Shown: positions 9,851 through 20,650, counted from the first letter of the stretch. The stretch: DNA of 64,000 bases from Lytechinus variegatus (GCF_018143015.1 NC_054754.1:21824875-21888874); one strand, 5' to 3'. Notes: generated by a model from the sequence alone, not told the origin. A program made the numbers and translations.

Positions 9851-11890
9851 TAAAAAGAAAATTGGTGAATTTCCAAATTCTATGAAACTTGCTAAAATCA
9901 TACCATTATTTCAGAAGGATGACACACTTGAAGTAGGTAACTATCGGCCAATCTCGTTACTGTCTTCTTTTTCCAAAATTTTTAGAAAAAATAGTGTTCA
10001 CTCGAATGATAACTTTCTTAAAGAAAAATAATATCTTTTCAAACTTCCAATTTGGTTTTTAATAGGGAGAAACATAGTACTGTTCATGCTTTAATGACTT
10101 TTGTAGAAAAGGTTGCCCATTTAACTGACTCTTCTTCTCACACAGTTGGTATATTCCTGGACTTCTCCAAGGTGTTTGATACGATAAATCATGACATTTT
10201 ACTTTATAAACTCAATCATATCGGTGTCCGTGGAAGGGCCTTGGAGTGGATCAGGAGTTACCTCTCGAACAGAAAACAATTTGTTTATTTAAATGAGCAA
10301 GAATCTGATTTTAGAAATATTACTTGTGGTGTTCCACAAGGGAGTCTTTTAGGCCCTTTGTTGTTTATTCTTTATATAAATGATTTTCATAAATCGTCCA
10401 ATATACTGTCATTCATATTATTTGCAGATGATACTAACTTGTTTTTTCACACAGAGATCCAAATGTTCTTGTTGATGTCGTCAATGCTGAGTTGCGAAAT
10501 GTTTTAGAATGGATAAGAACCAATAAACTGTCATTAAATCTTTTGAAGACGAATTACATATTATTCAGTAAGTCCTTAGCTTCATTACCGACTCAAATTA
10601 TGTTTGACAATACCCCACTTAAGCAGGTTTCTCATACAAAATTTTTAGGTGTTTTGGTTGATAGAAAGCTCTCCTGGAAGTTACATATTGAAAATATTTG
10701 CAAAACAATCTCTCGAAATATTGGTATCATTAACAGACTAAAATCACATCTTCCTCAACGATCTTTGCTTATTCTTTACTATTCTCTTGTTTTACCCTAC
10801 TTAAATTATGGGCTTTTGCTTTGGGGAAAAACCCATCAAACTCTGTTAGAAAAAATTATAATATTGTTACAAAAAAAAGTAATTCGTATAATCTGCAATG
10901 CTCCGTTCGTGCCCACTCAGATCCATTTTTCCTTGAACATAATATTCTCAAAGTAAACGATCTCTTCTTGTTTCATCTTGGAGAATTTATGTATAAATTC
11001 AATTTTGGTGCCCTCCCTTAGTTTTTCATGACATGTTTATAAAGAATCAAACTTCATAAATATCCCACAAGACAGTCTGAAGAATTTCATTTACCTTTAC
11101 TAAAAACACTTTCAGCACAAAATACATTCATTTTTGAAGGTCCTAAATTTTGGAATACTTTGCGTATAGATTTGAAAAACTCCCCTTCACTCGCAGTCTT
11201 CAAAAGAAAACTTAAGACATTTTATTGGTTACGTATAAAACCTAGCTCTCCCTGTTGTACTTAGTTTGCCCTTTTCTTAATATTATCACTATTATCATGA
11301 TTGCTATTATTGTGAATATCAATACCATCAACATTATTATTATCTCTATTATTCATGTCATTGTTATTATTGTTGGTATCCGAAGAACTCGTCACCACTT
11401 TTCAACAAGGCATATACACTTTGATTCGTTTTCTTTGCGCGTTTGCTTCATACTCGTTATACATTTTTAAATTTTCTTATTTTAGTCCACATGCGGTATG
11501 TTCTTCTCATCTTCTCCCATTGTTATTATTCGTACATTACTCATTTCATGCATCATGTTATTGTTTTTCACATTTTTATTCTCTCTTTTGGCCACTATCA
11601 TTTTAATTAATATGTAATCTAATATTAATGAATAATTTGTTTTGAGGGGTCCACGATTTACAAGCACATCTTCACAGTGGACCTCTCCATTTCCAGCATG
11701 TTATTTTCAGCCACAAATATTCCATAATCCATATTAAGTTTCAAATGTATAATTTAGATGAATATATATACAGTGTATGTATATTGTGTTACATGTTTCT
11801 TTATTACATTTCAATTTTTATAACTGTATTTATGATGGATTTTGTCGACTGTTTTGTTGGAAATGAGAAAAAATAAAAAACTGAAAAAAA
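9851..11890 (+). mobile_element. 5'-truncated, decayed non-LTR retrotransposon (LINE)
   Basis: Reverse-transcriptase motifs appear in order across three frames: AKIIPLFQKDD with NYRPISLLSS (near 9885-9970), FNREKHSTVHAL, IFLDFSKVFDTINHDIL, CGVPQGSLLGPLLF and FADDTNLFF (to about 10450), then NKLSLN, FLGVLVDRKLSWK and SRNIGIINRL (10492-10956). A degraded C-terminal part with FEGPKFWNTL follows. Several frameshifts and stops make it a dead copy. The endonuclease is absent, as expected from 5' truncation. The 3' UTR runs to an A-rich tail near 11870-11890. It is related to the LINE at 60801. Confidence 0.85.
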
Positions 11891-11895
11891 ATGAA

Positions 11896-12356
11896 ACTGA
11901 ATGTGTTCAGTATTGTAAGTGTGCATTCATTTATAACACGGATGAGAACAACAAAACGTACGACTAGTCTCATTTGAAGACCCTGTTGAGGTTAGATAAG
12001 GAGTAATCAATAACATTTTTAATATCTATCTCGTTTAAGATAAGGCACCCATCTTCCCGAGCACCACCCCCCCCCCCATGATTTTCATCATTCTTCTTGT
12101 CTGGGGTTGGATTTTTATGTCATAGATCGATTATAAAATAAACTGAAATTAAATGCAAGTCTCCTGAATTACATCGTTATATTTGGCTGGATATAATGGT
12201 AATTCAAATCAAACTTTAGTCAATAACGTGCGTTAATAAAAACATAAAGTTGAAAAGGGAAACTATTCCAAACAAACATCATTTTTCCTTATTTTATCGA
12301 TTTACTTTGTCATAACAGTATTAACCAGCACAAGCTGCATATATCTTTGGGTCTGC
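11896..12356 (+). promoter_or_regulatory. Upstream region of gene copy A
   Basis: Upstream sequence shared with copies B and C. Common blocks are CTCGTTTAAGATAA, the ONECUT-like GATCGATTATA, and TTAACCAGCACA just before the TATA box. Conservation here is partly due to duplication age. Specific factors are guesses. Confidence 0.4.
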
Positions 12357-12364
12357 TATATATA
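12357..12364 (+). promoter_or_regulatory. TATA box, copy A
   Basis: TATATATA in the context CTGCTATATATAC. It is present at the same relative position in copy B (25002) and, in a changed context, in copy C (44769). Confidence 0.55.
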
Positions 12365-12386
12365 CTACAGTGGTTCTTCGTTAACT

Positions 12387-12621
12387 ATCAGCAGGAGTGC
12401 GAATAAACTTGCCGCACTGTGATCACCTAACAATATTACCGATCGGTCACACGTGTCCTCTGCCAATCTTTTGGTAAATTACAAGCGTAAATACTTCATT
12501 TTGCTTTGCGCTGGGAGTGAGCTTCATGTAGTTTTTTAACCTTTTTTTACAATTTATCTTCTCACATCTATTTCACAGTCCATCTTGGTACGGAACGACT
12601 CATCTTCAACTTTCCAAAAAA
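12387..12621 (+). other. Inferred non-coding exon 1, copy A
   Basis: The start is placed about 25-30 bp after the TATA box. The end is the donor in aaaaaagtaagtagg, shared with copy B. The only in-exon ATG seen is followed at once by a stop (atgtag). The first ~120 bp differ strongly between copies, unlike the rest of the gene. Confidence 0.4.
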
Positions 12622-13562
12622 GTAAGTAGGCCTTACTTTAGTTATTTTTTTAATCACAAATGCGGGATATAATTTCACCAAAGAAATTTTAGCAATAAGC
12701 ATTAGTTGCCTAAATATGCAAGGGCTCTAATTTTCTGATTTTCAAATTTCATATGAAACTAGAAAATAATTGTAAACTGTTTCTTTCAGTGGTGCATTTT
12801 TGAAATATTTTAGAAAATTTGCATTTTAATTATGGTATAATCATGATCCTAATTACGAAATAATTGCGATAATTAACGCTTTCTTTCATAATCGTTTCTC
12901 TTCATAATTAATTTGTGCTGACATTCAAATGACACCGATCACTCAAAACCTTTTATTTTTTGGTTTTGAATATATGTCATAGATACTTTCATGGTTGCCA
13001 GTTGTCAAGGAAATATTGCTCTTTTGTCGAATTAATATTTGTTGAATAGTCAATTTCATTTTGCCGTACGCCTATGAATAAAAAAAAGAAAGTTGTTGAA
13101 GAATCTAACTCAGAGAGATCAGAAAAAATTATATAGAAAACTTAATCATAATCCTGAAATTTTATTTGTTAAAAGATATTTATACGTGCGAAATAAGGAC
13201 GTAGGCCTGTAAATTTTAGAGAGATTCACATAAAATTATCTCTTTATAAATTAATTCATTATCAGATTTATAGTTTCTTTTTCACCGATTTGAACATCCG
13301 CGCACTATTGAATATGAAGATATAATGAGGCATTTTCAAAGGTTAATTATTTATAGAGAAAATTGATTTTTTTTTATCCTCTTATGTATTTTTCCAATAG
13401 ATTCAAGAGAGTGCTTGAAGAATAGTATTTCGTTTCATAATAGTATTCATTAAATTCGTTCATTTTTAATTATGCAAGCCATTGTCCATGTTACAATATA
13501 AATCAACCAACGGTTTATTGATTATTCATATGATTGTAATCGATCATTAAAAATTTGACAAT

Positions 13563-13790
13563 ATTAAAAACCCCGCAAAAGGGTGTTGTGGATAAGTCTC
13601 TGGACTTTGAACCAAAAGGTCCGGGTTCGAATCAAGCCGCGGTACTCTCGTCCTTTGGCAAGGCGTTTATCTGCATTTGTCTCTCTCCACCCAAGTGTAG
13701 TAAAAGGGTGCCAGGTAGGTAGAAATTCCTTGAACGCTCGAGCGGCCGTGCTAATAGTAGCTGTGCTAGGGGTAATAAAAATTCACCGCT
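13563..13790 (+). mobile_element. tRNA-derived SINE (Gln-like head), copy A
   Basis: The tRNA-like head has GTGGATAAGTCTCTGGACTTTGAA (given here as GTGGATAAGTCTCTGG then ACTTTGAA) and the B-box GGGTTCGAATC at 13623-13633. The loop CTTTGAA resembles tRNA-Gln. The body has ctttggcaaggcgtttatc, tccacccaagtgtagtaaaa and ccttgaacgctcgagc. Paralogous copies are at 26220 and 45865. Confidence 0.75.
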
Positions 13791-13944
13791 TAGACCATGT
13801 AGACATGTTAGAATAAAAAGATTAAGCGAAATATAAAATGTTGTATATGTTTCTTATCTAAAAATTTCGTGCACCAGTTTTATGTGTCAATAATATGTAC
13901 ACTAAACTTTTGGGGTCTTTTTTCTTGTATAATAGAAGAGAAGT

Positions 13945-14035
13945 GCATGTAGGTGCAATGACAAGGATTCGAATCCTGAATGTTTTATGTTTTGTCAGGC
14001 GATATAACCACTTGGTCACGGCAACTTCACGATTT
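13945..14035 (-). repeat. tRNA-like element, minus strand, copy A
   Basis: The minus strand carries GTGACCAAGTGG (A-box-like) and AGGATTCGAATCCT (T-arm with B-box). It resembles a Ser/Leu-type tRNA head without a full cloverleaf. Paralogues are at 26570 and 46240; the latter has a mutated B-box. Confidence 0.5.
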
Positions 14036-16186
14036 TTGTTTTCTCATACGTGGGATGGGGAGAGGGGTAGCTGGTGCAAAATATCTACAGTGAAAATCGA
14101 ACTTTCTTGTTTTGTTTTCATAACAAAATATTGGTTAAAAACTACTTTAATGTCAACTCTTTAATTCTAATGTCAAAAGAAGAAAACTTTTATGGAAAAT
14201 AATGAAAAGAGCATGCAGATAGGAAGAAAGGGTAAAAGGGATTGCAAAAGAGAGAGAGAGTTCAAAAGAAAATAGGGTAAATGGATTCGTTTGCTTCACT
14301 CCTTCGGTTGTGCGCTTCGGACAGAAAATGGATGAAAAAAATACTTTGGGACTCTATCTATCCTGGGAGTCCAGATGCTATAGTCCTAATGATCAGGAGT
14401 CATGGTAATAAAAAGAGTAATCACTAGTCATAATTCAGCGAAGGGTCACGAGTCATAATATATAGAGAGGGTAGCCAGGCCGGGGGCTTGGACCCAGAAT
14501 TGGAAGGTATACGTTGCGGGCAAATAAAAACAATAATAAGGGGCATTGAGACTGACTAATCGTGAAAAAGACGGTCTTTGGAACTTTGCAAACTGTTTGA
14601 GACTTTGCTGACAACGATGGCCTCTGTAAAGTAACAATGTACACTGCTGACCGACCAACTCTGGCGCGCTTAGTGCGAGTATGCATTTTAGGAGTGAATC
14701 ATAAATATTAAAATTTGTTTGATTATATAATAAATACATTAAAAAAAAGATGTAGCCCACCCACCTTCCATTATAGTCATATATTTTATCACATCTCTAT
14801 GATATTGTCTGTCTGTGGATCGAATACGGACTTCGATGCGTGCGTGCGAACCGAATTCACATACATGCAAAAAATGGCGACGCTCTTTGGAACGAAGAGG
14901 CAACGAAAAAATAAAAGTTTTTGAACGGTAATCATTGTGATCATTTTATTTTTCGCGAAGAGAAATGTTCTATGCATTGGAATAGTAATTTAAGTGTAAG
15001 AACGGTGGTCTGCTTCTTATACGCACCACTCTCACATAAAAACCTCCACTCAATAAAAAAAAAACAATATAGTTATAATCGAATAATGGTCTGCTAATTA
15101 TAAACTTGCTGGTCGTGCATGAATTTATTTCCGTTTGTCCCAATATATGTATGAAAAGGAATGCCCTTGGTCTACAGAGTAAAAATAAAACCTTGTTTAA
15201 GTCTTATACAACACTCTTTGTAGTCTTTTAGATAATTTAAACAAGTGTTTAGCATAACCGACTTGCGTTCATTATGAGCGGCGTCGGGCCTTGGACCCCC
15301 CCCCCCCGAAAAAACACGAATAAGGGGGAAAAGAAGAAATCGAAAGGAATGGAACCAAAAGGGGGCCATCTTCTGTATTCTTATCTCAAAATCTATCACA
15401 AACTTTGATTTTTGTATTAAAAAGTGTTTTTTTCTCCCGCTTCGCTCTCTCAAAATTGTAGGTTTTTATTTGTTAGGGTGAGAGATATTTTGCCTAATAC
15501 GTCATGTCTTGCCCCCCCCCCTCCCCCCAAAAATGTGTTACTCAATACACCACTGCTATAACCTGCTGGGTGTATGCGACTAGTGAGGTTTTCTTCAATA
15601 ACGTAATGAACAATTTCCTTTAAACTATATAAATTATGATTAGAATTATTATTGTAATTTTTGTTTTGAGGGGGGGGGGATTACAAAATAATTTCTTGCC
15701 CTTCATTCAGTCAGTCAAGCCCATGAATTCACGTTTGTTCGCTTGGTCTATGTAATCAGTTTAGACATAATACAGTGCAATGTAAATCATTACCATGCAA
15801 ATCACAGTGAGATTGTACGGGAAAGACGACTGAATGTAACCATTTTATTATCAACATAGCCAGATAGATTAAGGCAAAATCGTTTGATAATATTCTATAA
15901 AATATCTACTAAAACAAAACACATCATATTACCTTCAGTCATATTGACTTTATTCCGATGTATGATGACTCCAATAAATGAGGAAATTGTACATCATAAT
16001 ATCAACAATTTGCTTGCAGTGGAAATGCGCCCGTAATGATTATTATACATGTATATACAGTATGTATTATAGAGCTGTGTTTTACAGTTGTATATGTATA
16101 TCATAATTTCTTCCGCTTGTGCTTTGGACTTTGATCATCGCATATAACCCTCTAAACAAAGAAAAATCAAACGCCATACGATGTAG

Positions 16187-16329
16187 CAGGGGCCGCGGAA
16201 CGGTTTTCAAGGGGGGGGGGCTGACCATGCAAAAAATCACAATCCTATGGTCATTTTTACGTTTTTGTACACAGTTTTGGAAAAAAAAGTGGGGGGGGGG
16301 GCTAAAACCCCCCGCTTCCTTGGCCCCTG
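16187..16329. mobile_element. GC-ended MITE, copy A
   Basis: Terminal inverted repeats CAGGGGCCGCGGAA...TTCCNNGGCCCCTG enclose two poly(G) tracts and the palindromic GTTTTC-rich core. CAGGG-type ends are hAT-like, but I see no 8-bp duplication. Copies at 28806 and 48394. Confidence 0.6.
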
Positions 16330-16741
16330 ATTCGGCAAAAGAGAAAAATCATATCACGGGATATCGATGGAATTTGTTAGGTTTATCTTTTTTTTAATGA
16401 AAATTAGGAAAGATTAGAGGAGAGACAAATCGACGAGAAAAAAAAAATCAGACTGGTATAACAATATTGCACTGGTCAGAGGGCTCATAACTAAAAAAGA
16501 CCCGTTTACTAGAAATTAAGCTAAGTGAGAAGAAAGAGAATAAATTTGTTATAAATGACAGATCATAATTATACGACAGAAAAGTATTTTTACGAGGTAT
16601 TTGATGTTTAATAATGTATTTTTTTGGCGCCTTAGAATAAAGAAGGAAGGAAAAGTGATTTTTTTCTCCATTTCATGCATAGAAATGTCAACTCATCACT
16701 CTTAGAACAAATCAGTCAAATTGACTAAACCATTAGTCAGA

Positions 16742-16868
16742 TGGGTGCAACTGATATGGCAATCACTCATAGTCACATTTTGACACATATTCTAGTCAGA
16801 AATAACCCTTTTCTAGTAAAATACGATTAGAAAATAGTTTAATACGACTAGAATAACAGTTGCACCCA
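16742..16868. mobile_element. MITE with TGGGTGCAACTG ends, copy A
   Basis: TGGGTGCAACTG at 16742-16753 and its reverse complement CAGTTGCACCCA at 16857-16868. The core has CTAGTCAGAAA and CTAGTAAAATACGATTAG repeats. It lies 62 bp before exon 2 in all copies. Confidence 0.6.
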
Positions 16869-16930
16869 GCTTACCCTATCATAACAAGTCATTTTAAGTG
16901 TATGTTTTGCAATATATATTTGGTTTCTAG

Positions 16931-17004
16931 AACGAGTATCAAAAGACATGGCAACTCAGCATCGTGAAACATACCCCAGTGACAGAGACAACGCTGAAAA
17001 TAAG
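16931..17004 (+). CDS. Exon 2 (first coding), copy A
   Basis: Acceptor tggtttctag, 17 nt of 5' UTR, ATG at 16948, donor AAG|gtaaga. Encodes 19 residues. Identical in copy B; copy C has one synonymous change (CCC to CCA). Confidence 0.7.
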
Positions 17005-19229
17005 GTAAGAAAATAGGAAGTTTATAAAACATAGAATAAGAGAGTACGTGATATTGATATTGGTCCACCCGATAGAATTGTTTAGTTGTCAAAAGTCCTT
17101 TTGGGAATACTAATTTGGAGATATTTTCAATAACTTAAATCTAATTTTGTAGTAATTCACTAAAAATAATGTTCATTAACTTTTGCTTTCATGTGAGATT
17201 ATGGTCTACTTTGGCGTACCGTGGGTCGCGGCATGGGGGGGGGGGGCATCAGCAAAAAAATCGAGTTACTTAGCAAAGTGCACTCAGTTGCCAGGTATAC
17301 TGACCTAATTTTAAGGACAGTGCCATTAAACAGATATGTATATCACTGATCAAATAATGCGAGCGCGAAGCGCGAGCTGAAAATCTTTTATATCCAGACC
17401 TAAAAGGGACATTAAAAGCAAAGTTTTGTAATCATGATACGTACTTGTCTCGCTTCAACAAACAATACGAGCGCGAAGCGCGAGATGAAATTTTTGTATA
17501 GACCAGAAACAGGGACATTTTACGGACTATATTTTAGGAATCAATTAAAAGTATGCATCTCTCACCATAGTCATCTAATGTGATTGCCAAGCGCTTGTTG
17601 GTTTTGTTAGAATTGGTATAAACACATGAAGCACTTGTAGTCGTTGTAATCATGAGTACCATAGGTATCTCACTAATCAAATATTGTAAGCGCGAAGCGC
17701 GAGCTGAAAACTTAGAAAATTCAGACTTGAAGAGGGGTATTCTAAGGCTTGTTTGCAGGAATTCACTATAAATTCACAGTTTGTATTTCATCAGATTTTT
17801 TTTATATTTAAAAAAAAATCTTTTCTTTGTTTTTATTTTGTTAGATATCAATCAATCTCCAAGGTTTACGTCTTGAAATTTATTCAACTCGCCAGACCAA
17901 ATTCTCCTGCTCCATTGATGAAAATGAAGTAGAAATCGTGTTGAAAATCAAGGTGAGTAGATCAATAAAAACGGTAAAATTCACTGTGATATTTTTCAAA
18001 ATATTGTTTAAATAAATGATTTCATACAGTATAATGATGCAAATTTGAGCAAATCAAGCAATATGAATAAAGCTACGGATGCAAGTAAAACTTGAAGTAC
18101 AAAATTGATAAATGTGAATGCTGCCCTCTATGTGCCGTTCTAAGACTTTGACCAACTCAACTAATCAGACAAGTACTGCACACAATAAACTTATCGAATT
18201 TTCAATTCCATATTCATTTTAAGTCATTCACTCCTCGTATGCAAACCTTAATAAGTATAAATCCTCTTGGTGCTAAATTTTGTCACGACATTGACGGGTC
18301 GTGTGGTCTAGTGGTTAGAAGATCGTAAAGTTGTGAGTTCGAAACCCCGTTCTACCAATTCGAAAAACAAAATACCCAAGAGTCCTCTGTCGTCTGAACA
18401 TGCTAAAGGTCAGCCACTGTGCCTGATTAATTTCGAAGTAACATGTTCCCTATGTAATAGGTTATATACCAGCTTTGCATTTATCAGCAAAAAAGTGAAA
18501 ATAAAATAAAGCTGTCAGAAGTGATCAACTCAATATAGACCCTATTCATAAATGCTATCACTTTTCTCATTTCACCTTTTCGTATAGGCGTGCCATAAAA
18601 CGGGAAAAGGAAAATAAAGTAAATTCTGACATTTTCTCACTATAATATAGATTTCTCTCCATCTCATCATTTATTTTGTAATTCCCCCACACTTTTAAAG
18701 GAAGAAAAGGAGGTCTTGAACGTGGGTGTACAGCCTCAGGACGAAAGAAACACCGGAGCGGGACTAGACACTGCTCCCGAAACTTCGGGGTTTGACACAC
18801 AGGATGACGATATAATGTCTGAAATTGTAAGTATACAGCGCTTATTTTTCTATTTGCCCCCCCCCCCTGTCTTCTTCTCTGTGGTGTGTGTGTTTTGGGG
18901 GATGGGGGAGCCAATTTTAGCAAACGTTAGCGTAGAGAAATACAAATCCATGTTTATGGGTGTGCATGTGACATTATGTCCAGAGAATGTTATAAACCTC
19001 AATTTTCGAGATTTCTTTTTTGGAAAAATTAGTAGATATTTGTTCCTCTATTAGTCATTTCATTGATATTTCATGTCAAATTATACACATGGTAAGGAAA
19101 TATGTTTTCACTTGTATTGTATGAATCTTATTATTTACCTTAAATATTTTTCTCATTTCTCATTTTCCACAGGGACCTCTGCGATCCGATGAAGGGAGAC
19201 AAGGTTCTATTGAATTACCAGAGGAGTGA
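16948..19229 (+). CDS. Gene copy A: 115-residue acidic protein of unknown family, four coding exons
   Basis: Function unknown; I do not recognise the family. Coding exons are 16948-17004, 17845-17952, 18701-18826 and 19173-19229 (stop TGA). All have AG acceptors and GT donors and all junctions are in phase 0. The start ATG has the favourable context GACATGG. Exon 2 encodes MATQHRETYPSDRDN-AENK. Exon 3 encodes a part with alternating hydrophobic residues that could form beta strands (GLRLEIYSTR, VEIVLKIK) and the only cysteine. Exons 4-5 are acidic, Gly/Thr/Ser-rich and probably disordered. There are about 26 acidic against 12 basic residues, with no signal peptide or membrane segment, so it is likely cytosolic or nuclear. 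Identical protein in copy B. TATA promoter upstream. Reality rests on splice-site and frame conservation across copies. Confidence 0.7.
17005..17844 (+). other. Intron 2, copy A
   Basis: Contains a poly(G) run near 17235 and three units of the GCGAGCGCGAAGCGCGAGC repeat. No gene seen. Confidence 0.6.
17320..17765 (+). repeat. Three dispersed-repeat units with GCGAGCGCGAAGCGCGAGC, copy A
   Basis: Units of roughly 110 bp centred at about 17365, 17475 and 17690. Each has TCACTNATCAAATA, then a GCGCGAAGCGCGAG palindrome, then CTGAAAA and CAGAC-T-A-AGGG-CATT. They are embedded in intron 2 and related to units inside the foldback cores. Confidence 0.75.
17845..17952 (+). CDS. Exon 3, copy A
   Basis: Acceptor attttgttag, donor AAG|gtgagt, 108 nt, 36 residues from ISINLQGLRL to EIVLKIK. 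Phase 0 at both ends, so skipping keeps the frame. Confidence 0.7.
17953..18700 (+). other. Intron 3, copy A
   Basis: Non-coding; contains the Glu-type SINE at 18288. The A and B versions lack the two insertions found here in copy C. Confidence 0.6.
18288..18490 (+). mobile_element. tRNA-derived SINE (Glu-like head), copy A
   Basis: The head GTGGTCTAGTGGTTAG matches the D-arm of tRNA-Glu (A-box TGGTCTAGTGG at 18304-18314), with B-box AGTTCGAAACC at about 18336-18346. The body includes cctctgtcgtctgaac and ggtcagccactgtgcctga. Copies at 30913 and 52757. Confidence 0.7.
18701..18826 (+). CDS. Exon 4, copy A
   Basis: Acceptor acttttaaag, donor ATT|gtaagt, 126 nt, 42 residues from EEKEVLNVGV to DDDIMSEI. 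Strongly acidic. Identical at nucleotide level in copies A, B and C although the flanking introns differ in C. If the intron were retained, the frame would continue to about 19054 in A, but not in C. Confidence 0.7.
18827..19172 (+). other. Intron 4, copy A
   Basis: 346 bp, donor gtaagt, acceptor cattttccacag, with a poly(C) run and a short TG run. No other feature. Confidence 0.6.
19173..19229 (+). CDS. Exon 5 (last coding), copy A
   Basis: Encodes GPLRSDEGRQGSIELPEE and stop TGA. It lies within the first unit of a 104-bp tandem repeat whose second unit starts near 19287. Confidence 0.7.
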   Translation, partial: GPLRSDEGRQGSIELPEE

Positions 19230-19350
19230 TCGTGATCACATTCTTTAGTTGGGAGAGGGGTTGTAGGGGCAAATGGTAATACAATAGATCTGATGAAAGG
19301 AGACTAGGTTCTCTGGGACTGCTAGAGCAGTGACCACGGATCATAATAAG
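19183..19350 (+). repeat. 104-bp last-exon repeat units, copy A
   Basis: GATCCGATGAAGGGAGACAA at 19183 recurs as GATCTGATGAAAGGAGACTA at 19287, followed in both by GGTTCT. The second unit is in the 3' UTR, and a stop immediately follows its only AG, so it cannot serve as an alternative coding exon in this frame. Confidence 0.7.
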
Positions 19351-19354
19351 CATA

Positions 19355-20125
19355 ACAATAAATAAATAAAAGGAAAGAAAAAAATCAAACATGATGATAA
19401 CAAATAATACAAGATCAATAATAGAAACGGACACAAATTAACCACCCCACCCCAGACATGCCAGAGAGTATTTGGAAACCGGTACAAAGACACATACCCC
19501 ACTGAGCATGTGTGGGCGCAATCCAACAAAATCTGAAATCATGCCCTAATACGAGAAAGTAAGCAAGACAGCAACTACATCTAAGATGATATTAAAATTT
19601 TGACATAATGAATTTACAAAACCTTGACAAAATTTTCAAGTATTTTGTATTTCTCATATGAAACAGCTTGTGTACTTTAATCACATTTGGTTTACAGAAT
19701 AATACCCTCTAAAGCTTTCCTTTCATTTTTAAAAGCAGGACAATTTAACACAAAATGAAGCTCGTCACCCGGCTCTTGCGAGTCACATAAAGTACAAGAT
19801 TGCAAACCTTGATTAGGCAAGTAACGACCATTAGCAACAGGCAATCTATGATTTCCACAACAATATTTACAGAGTTCAATCCTATCTGCAAAATCTAATT
19901 TCACTAAATAGTTCTCAAAACTAAAATCTTGTTTAAATATACTATAATTCATGCATAAACGATTTCTATTAATTTCAGTATTCCATTCATGTTTGGCAAT
20001 ATCCTCCAATCTGAGATTCACAGTTGACTTAACCCACTTAACGTCCAAGACCATATTCTCAGCACTCCACAGGTTAGACATCCCACATCTATCCAAAATG
20101 TCTTTTACTTTCACTATCCATGGTG
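19355..20125 (-). mobile_element. Antisense LINE 3' fragment, copy A
   Basis: On the minus strand 20114-19692 encodes the C-terminal part of a LINE polyprotein. It has a zinc-knuckle-like Cys/His pattern (CKYCCGNHRLP, SCTLCDSQEPGDE, HFVLNCPAFKNER). The 5' part (endonuclease, reverse transcriptase) is missing. It lies in the 3' flank of the gene in opposite orientation, in copies A, B and C, so it predates their duplication. AATAAA at 19357-19362 at its edge could supply the gene's poly(A) signal. Confidence 0.7.
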
Positions 20126-20650
20126 ACTTATAAAGGTCCCCAATAAGGAGTCGATGGGATGGGGTAAATTAAAATTTACCCCCCACGGATCTTCGCCGGT
20201 GTTCGATTGATGTGATACCAATTGATATGATTCTGATTCACATGATTTGTGAGGGGGGAAGGGGTCAGTTTTCCTCCCCAATACAGTTGTCATAAACATG
20301 ATTATGTTTCTAATTTGCTCATGTTTATGTTTGGTTTGGAAAGATAAAGACCGGTGCCAGAATTCTTAGATTAAGGAGAAGCAGGGGAGGGGTATGATCG
20401 CTATCTAAGAAGGGGTATGATGTAGATAATACCAATTCATTATGATATAAATAAGGATTCAATGGGATGGGGTAAACTATAATTTACCCCCCCCCCCCGA
20501 AGATTTTCGCCGGTGTTCGACTGATCATGCTGATGTGATACCAATTATTGATATGATTTTGATTCACATGATTTGTGAGGGGGAGGGGTCAGTATTCCTT
20601 CCCAATACAGTTGTCAAAACATAACTATTCATAATTATTCAACTACTTTG
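20126..20650. repeat. Local duplication with filled and empty LINE site, copy A
   Basis: The block 20126-20330 (ggatggggtaaattaaaa, ttcgccggtgttcgattgat, acatgatttgtgagggg) is repeated at 20455-20640. Between them, 20330-20450 matches the pre-insertion flank found at 54610-54740 in copy C. ATATAAAT at 20444-20452 is the unoccupied target of the antisense LINE. Confidence 0.7.

Larger units (their letters stand above)
12622..16930 (+). other. Intron 1, copy A
   Basis: 4.3 kb of AT-rich non-coding DNA holding a SINE (13563), a minus-strand tRNA-like element (13945), poly(C)/poly(G) runs near 15300, 15515 and 15670, and two MITEs (16187, 16742). I found no convincing exon in it. A short ATG frame near 14868 is not kept in the other copies. 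Confidence 0.5.

Noticed and set aside
14868..14925. Short ATG frame (ATGGCGACGCTCTTTGG) recurring near 27500 and 47118
   Set aside because: Considered as an extra exon, but the start and frame differ in each copy and no donor follows.
18567..18923. Minus-strand frame of 118 codons, repeated at 31190 and 53038
   Set aside because: Shadow of exon 4 and its flanking intron on the opposite strand. The plus-strand exon has splice sites and frame conservation.
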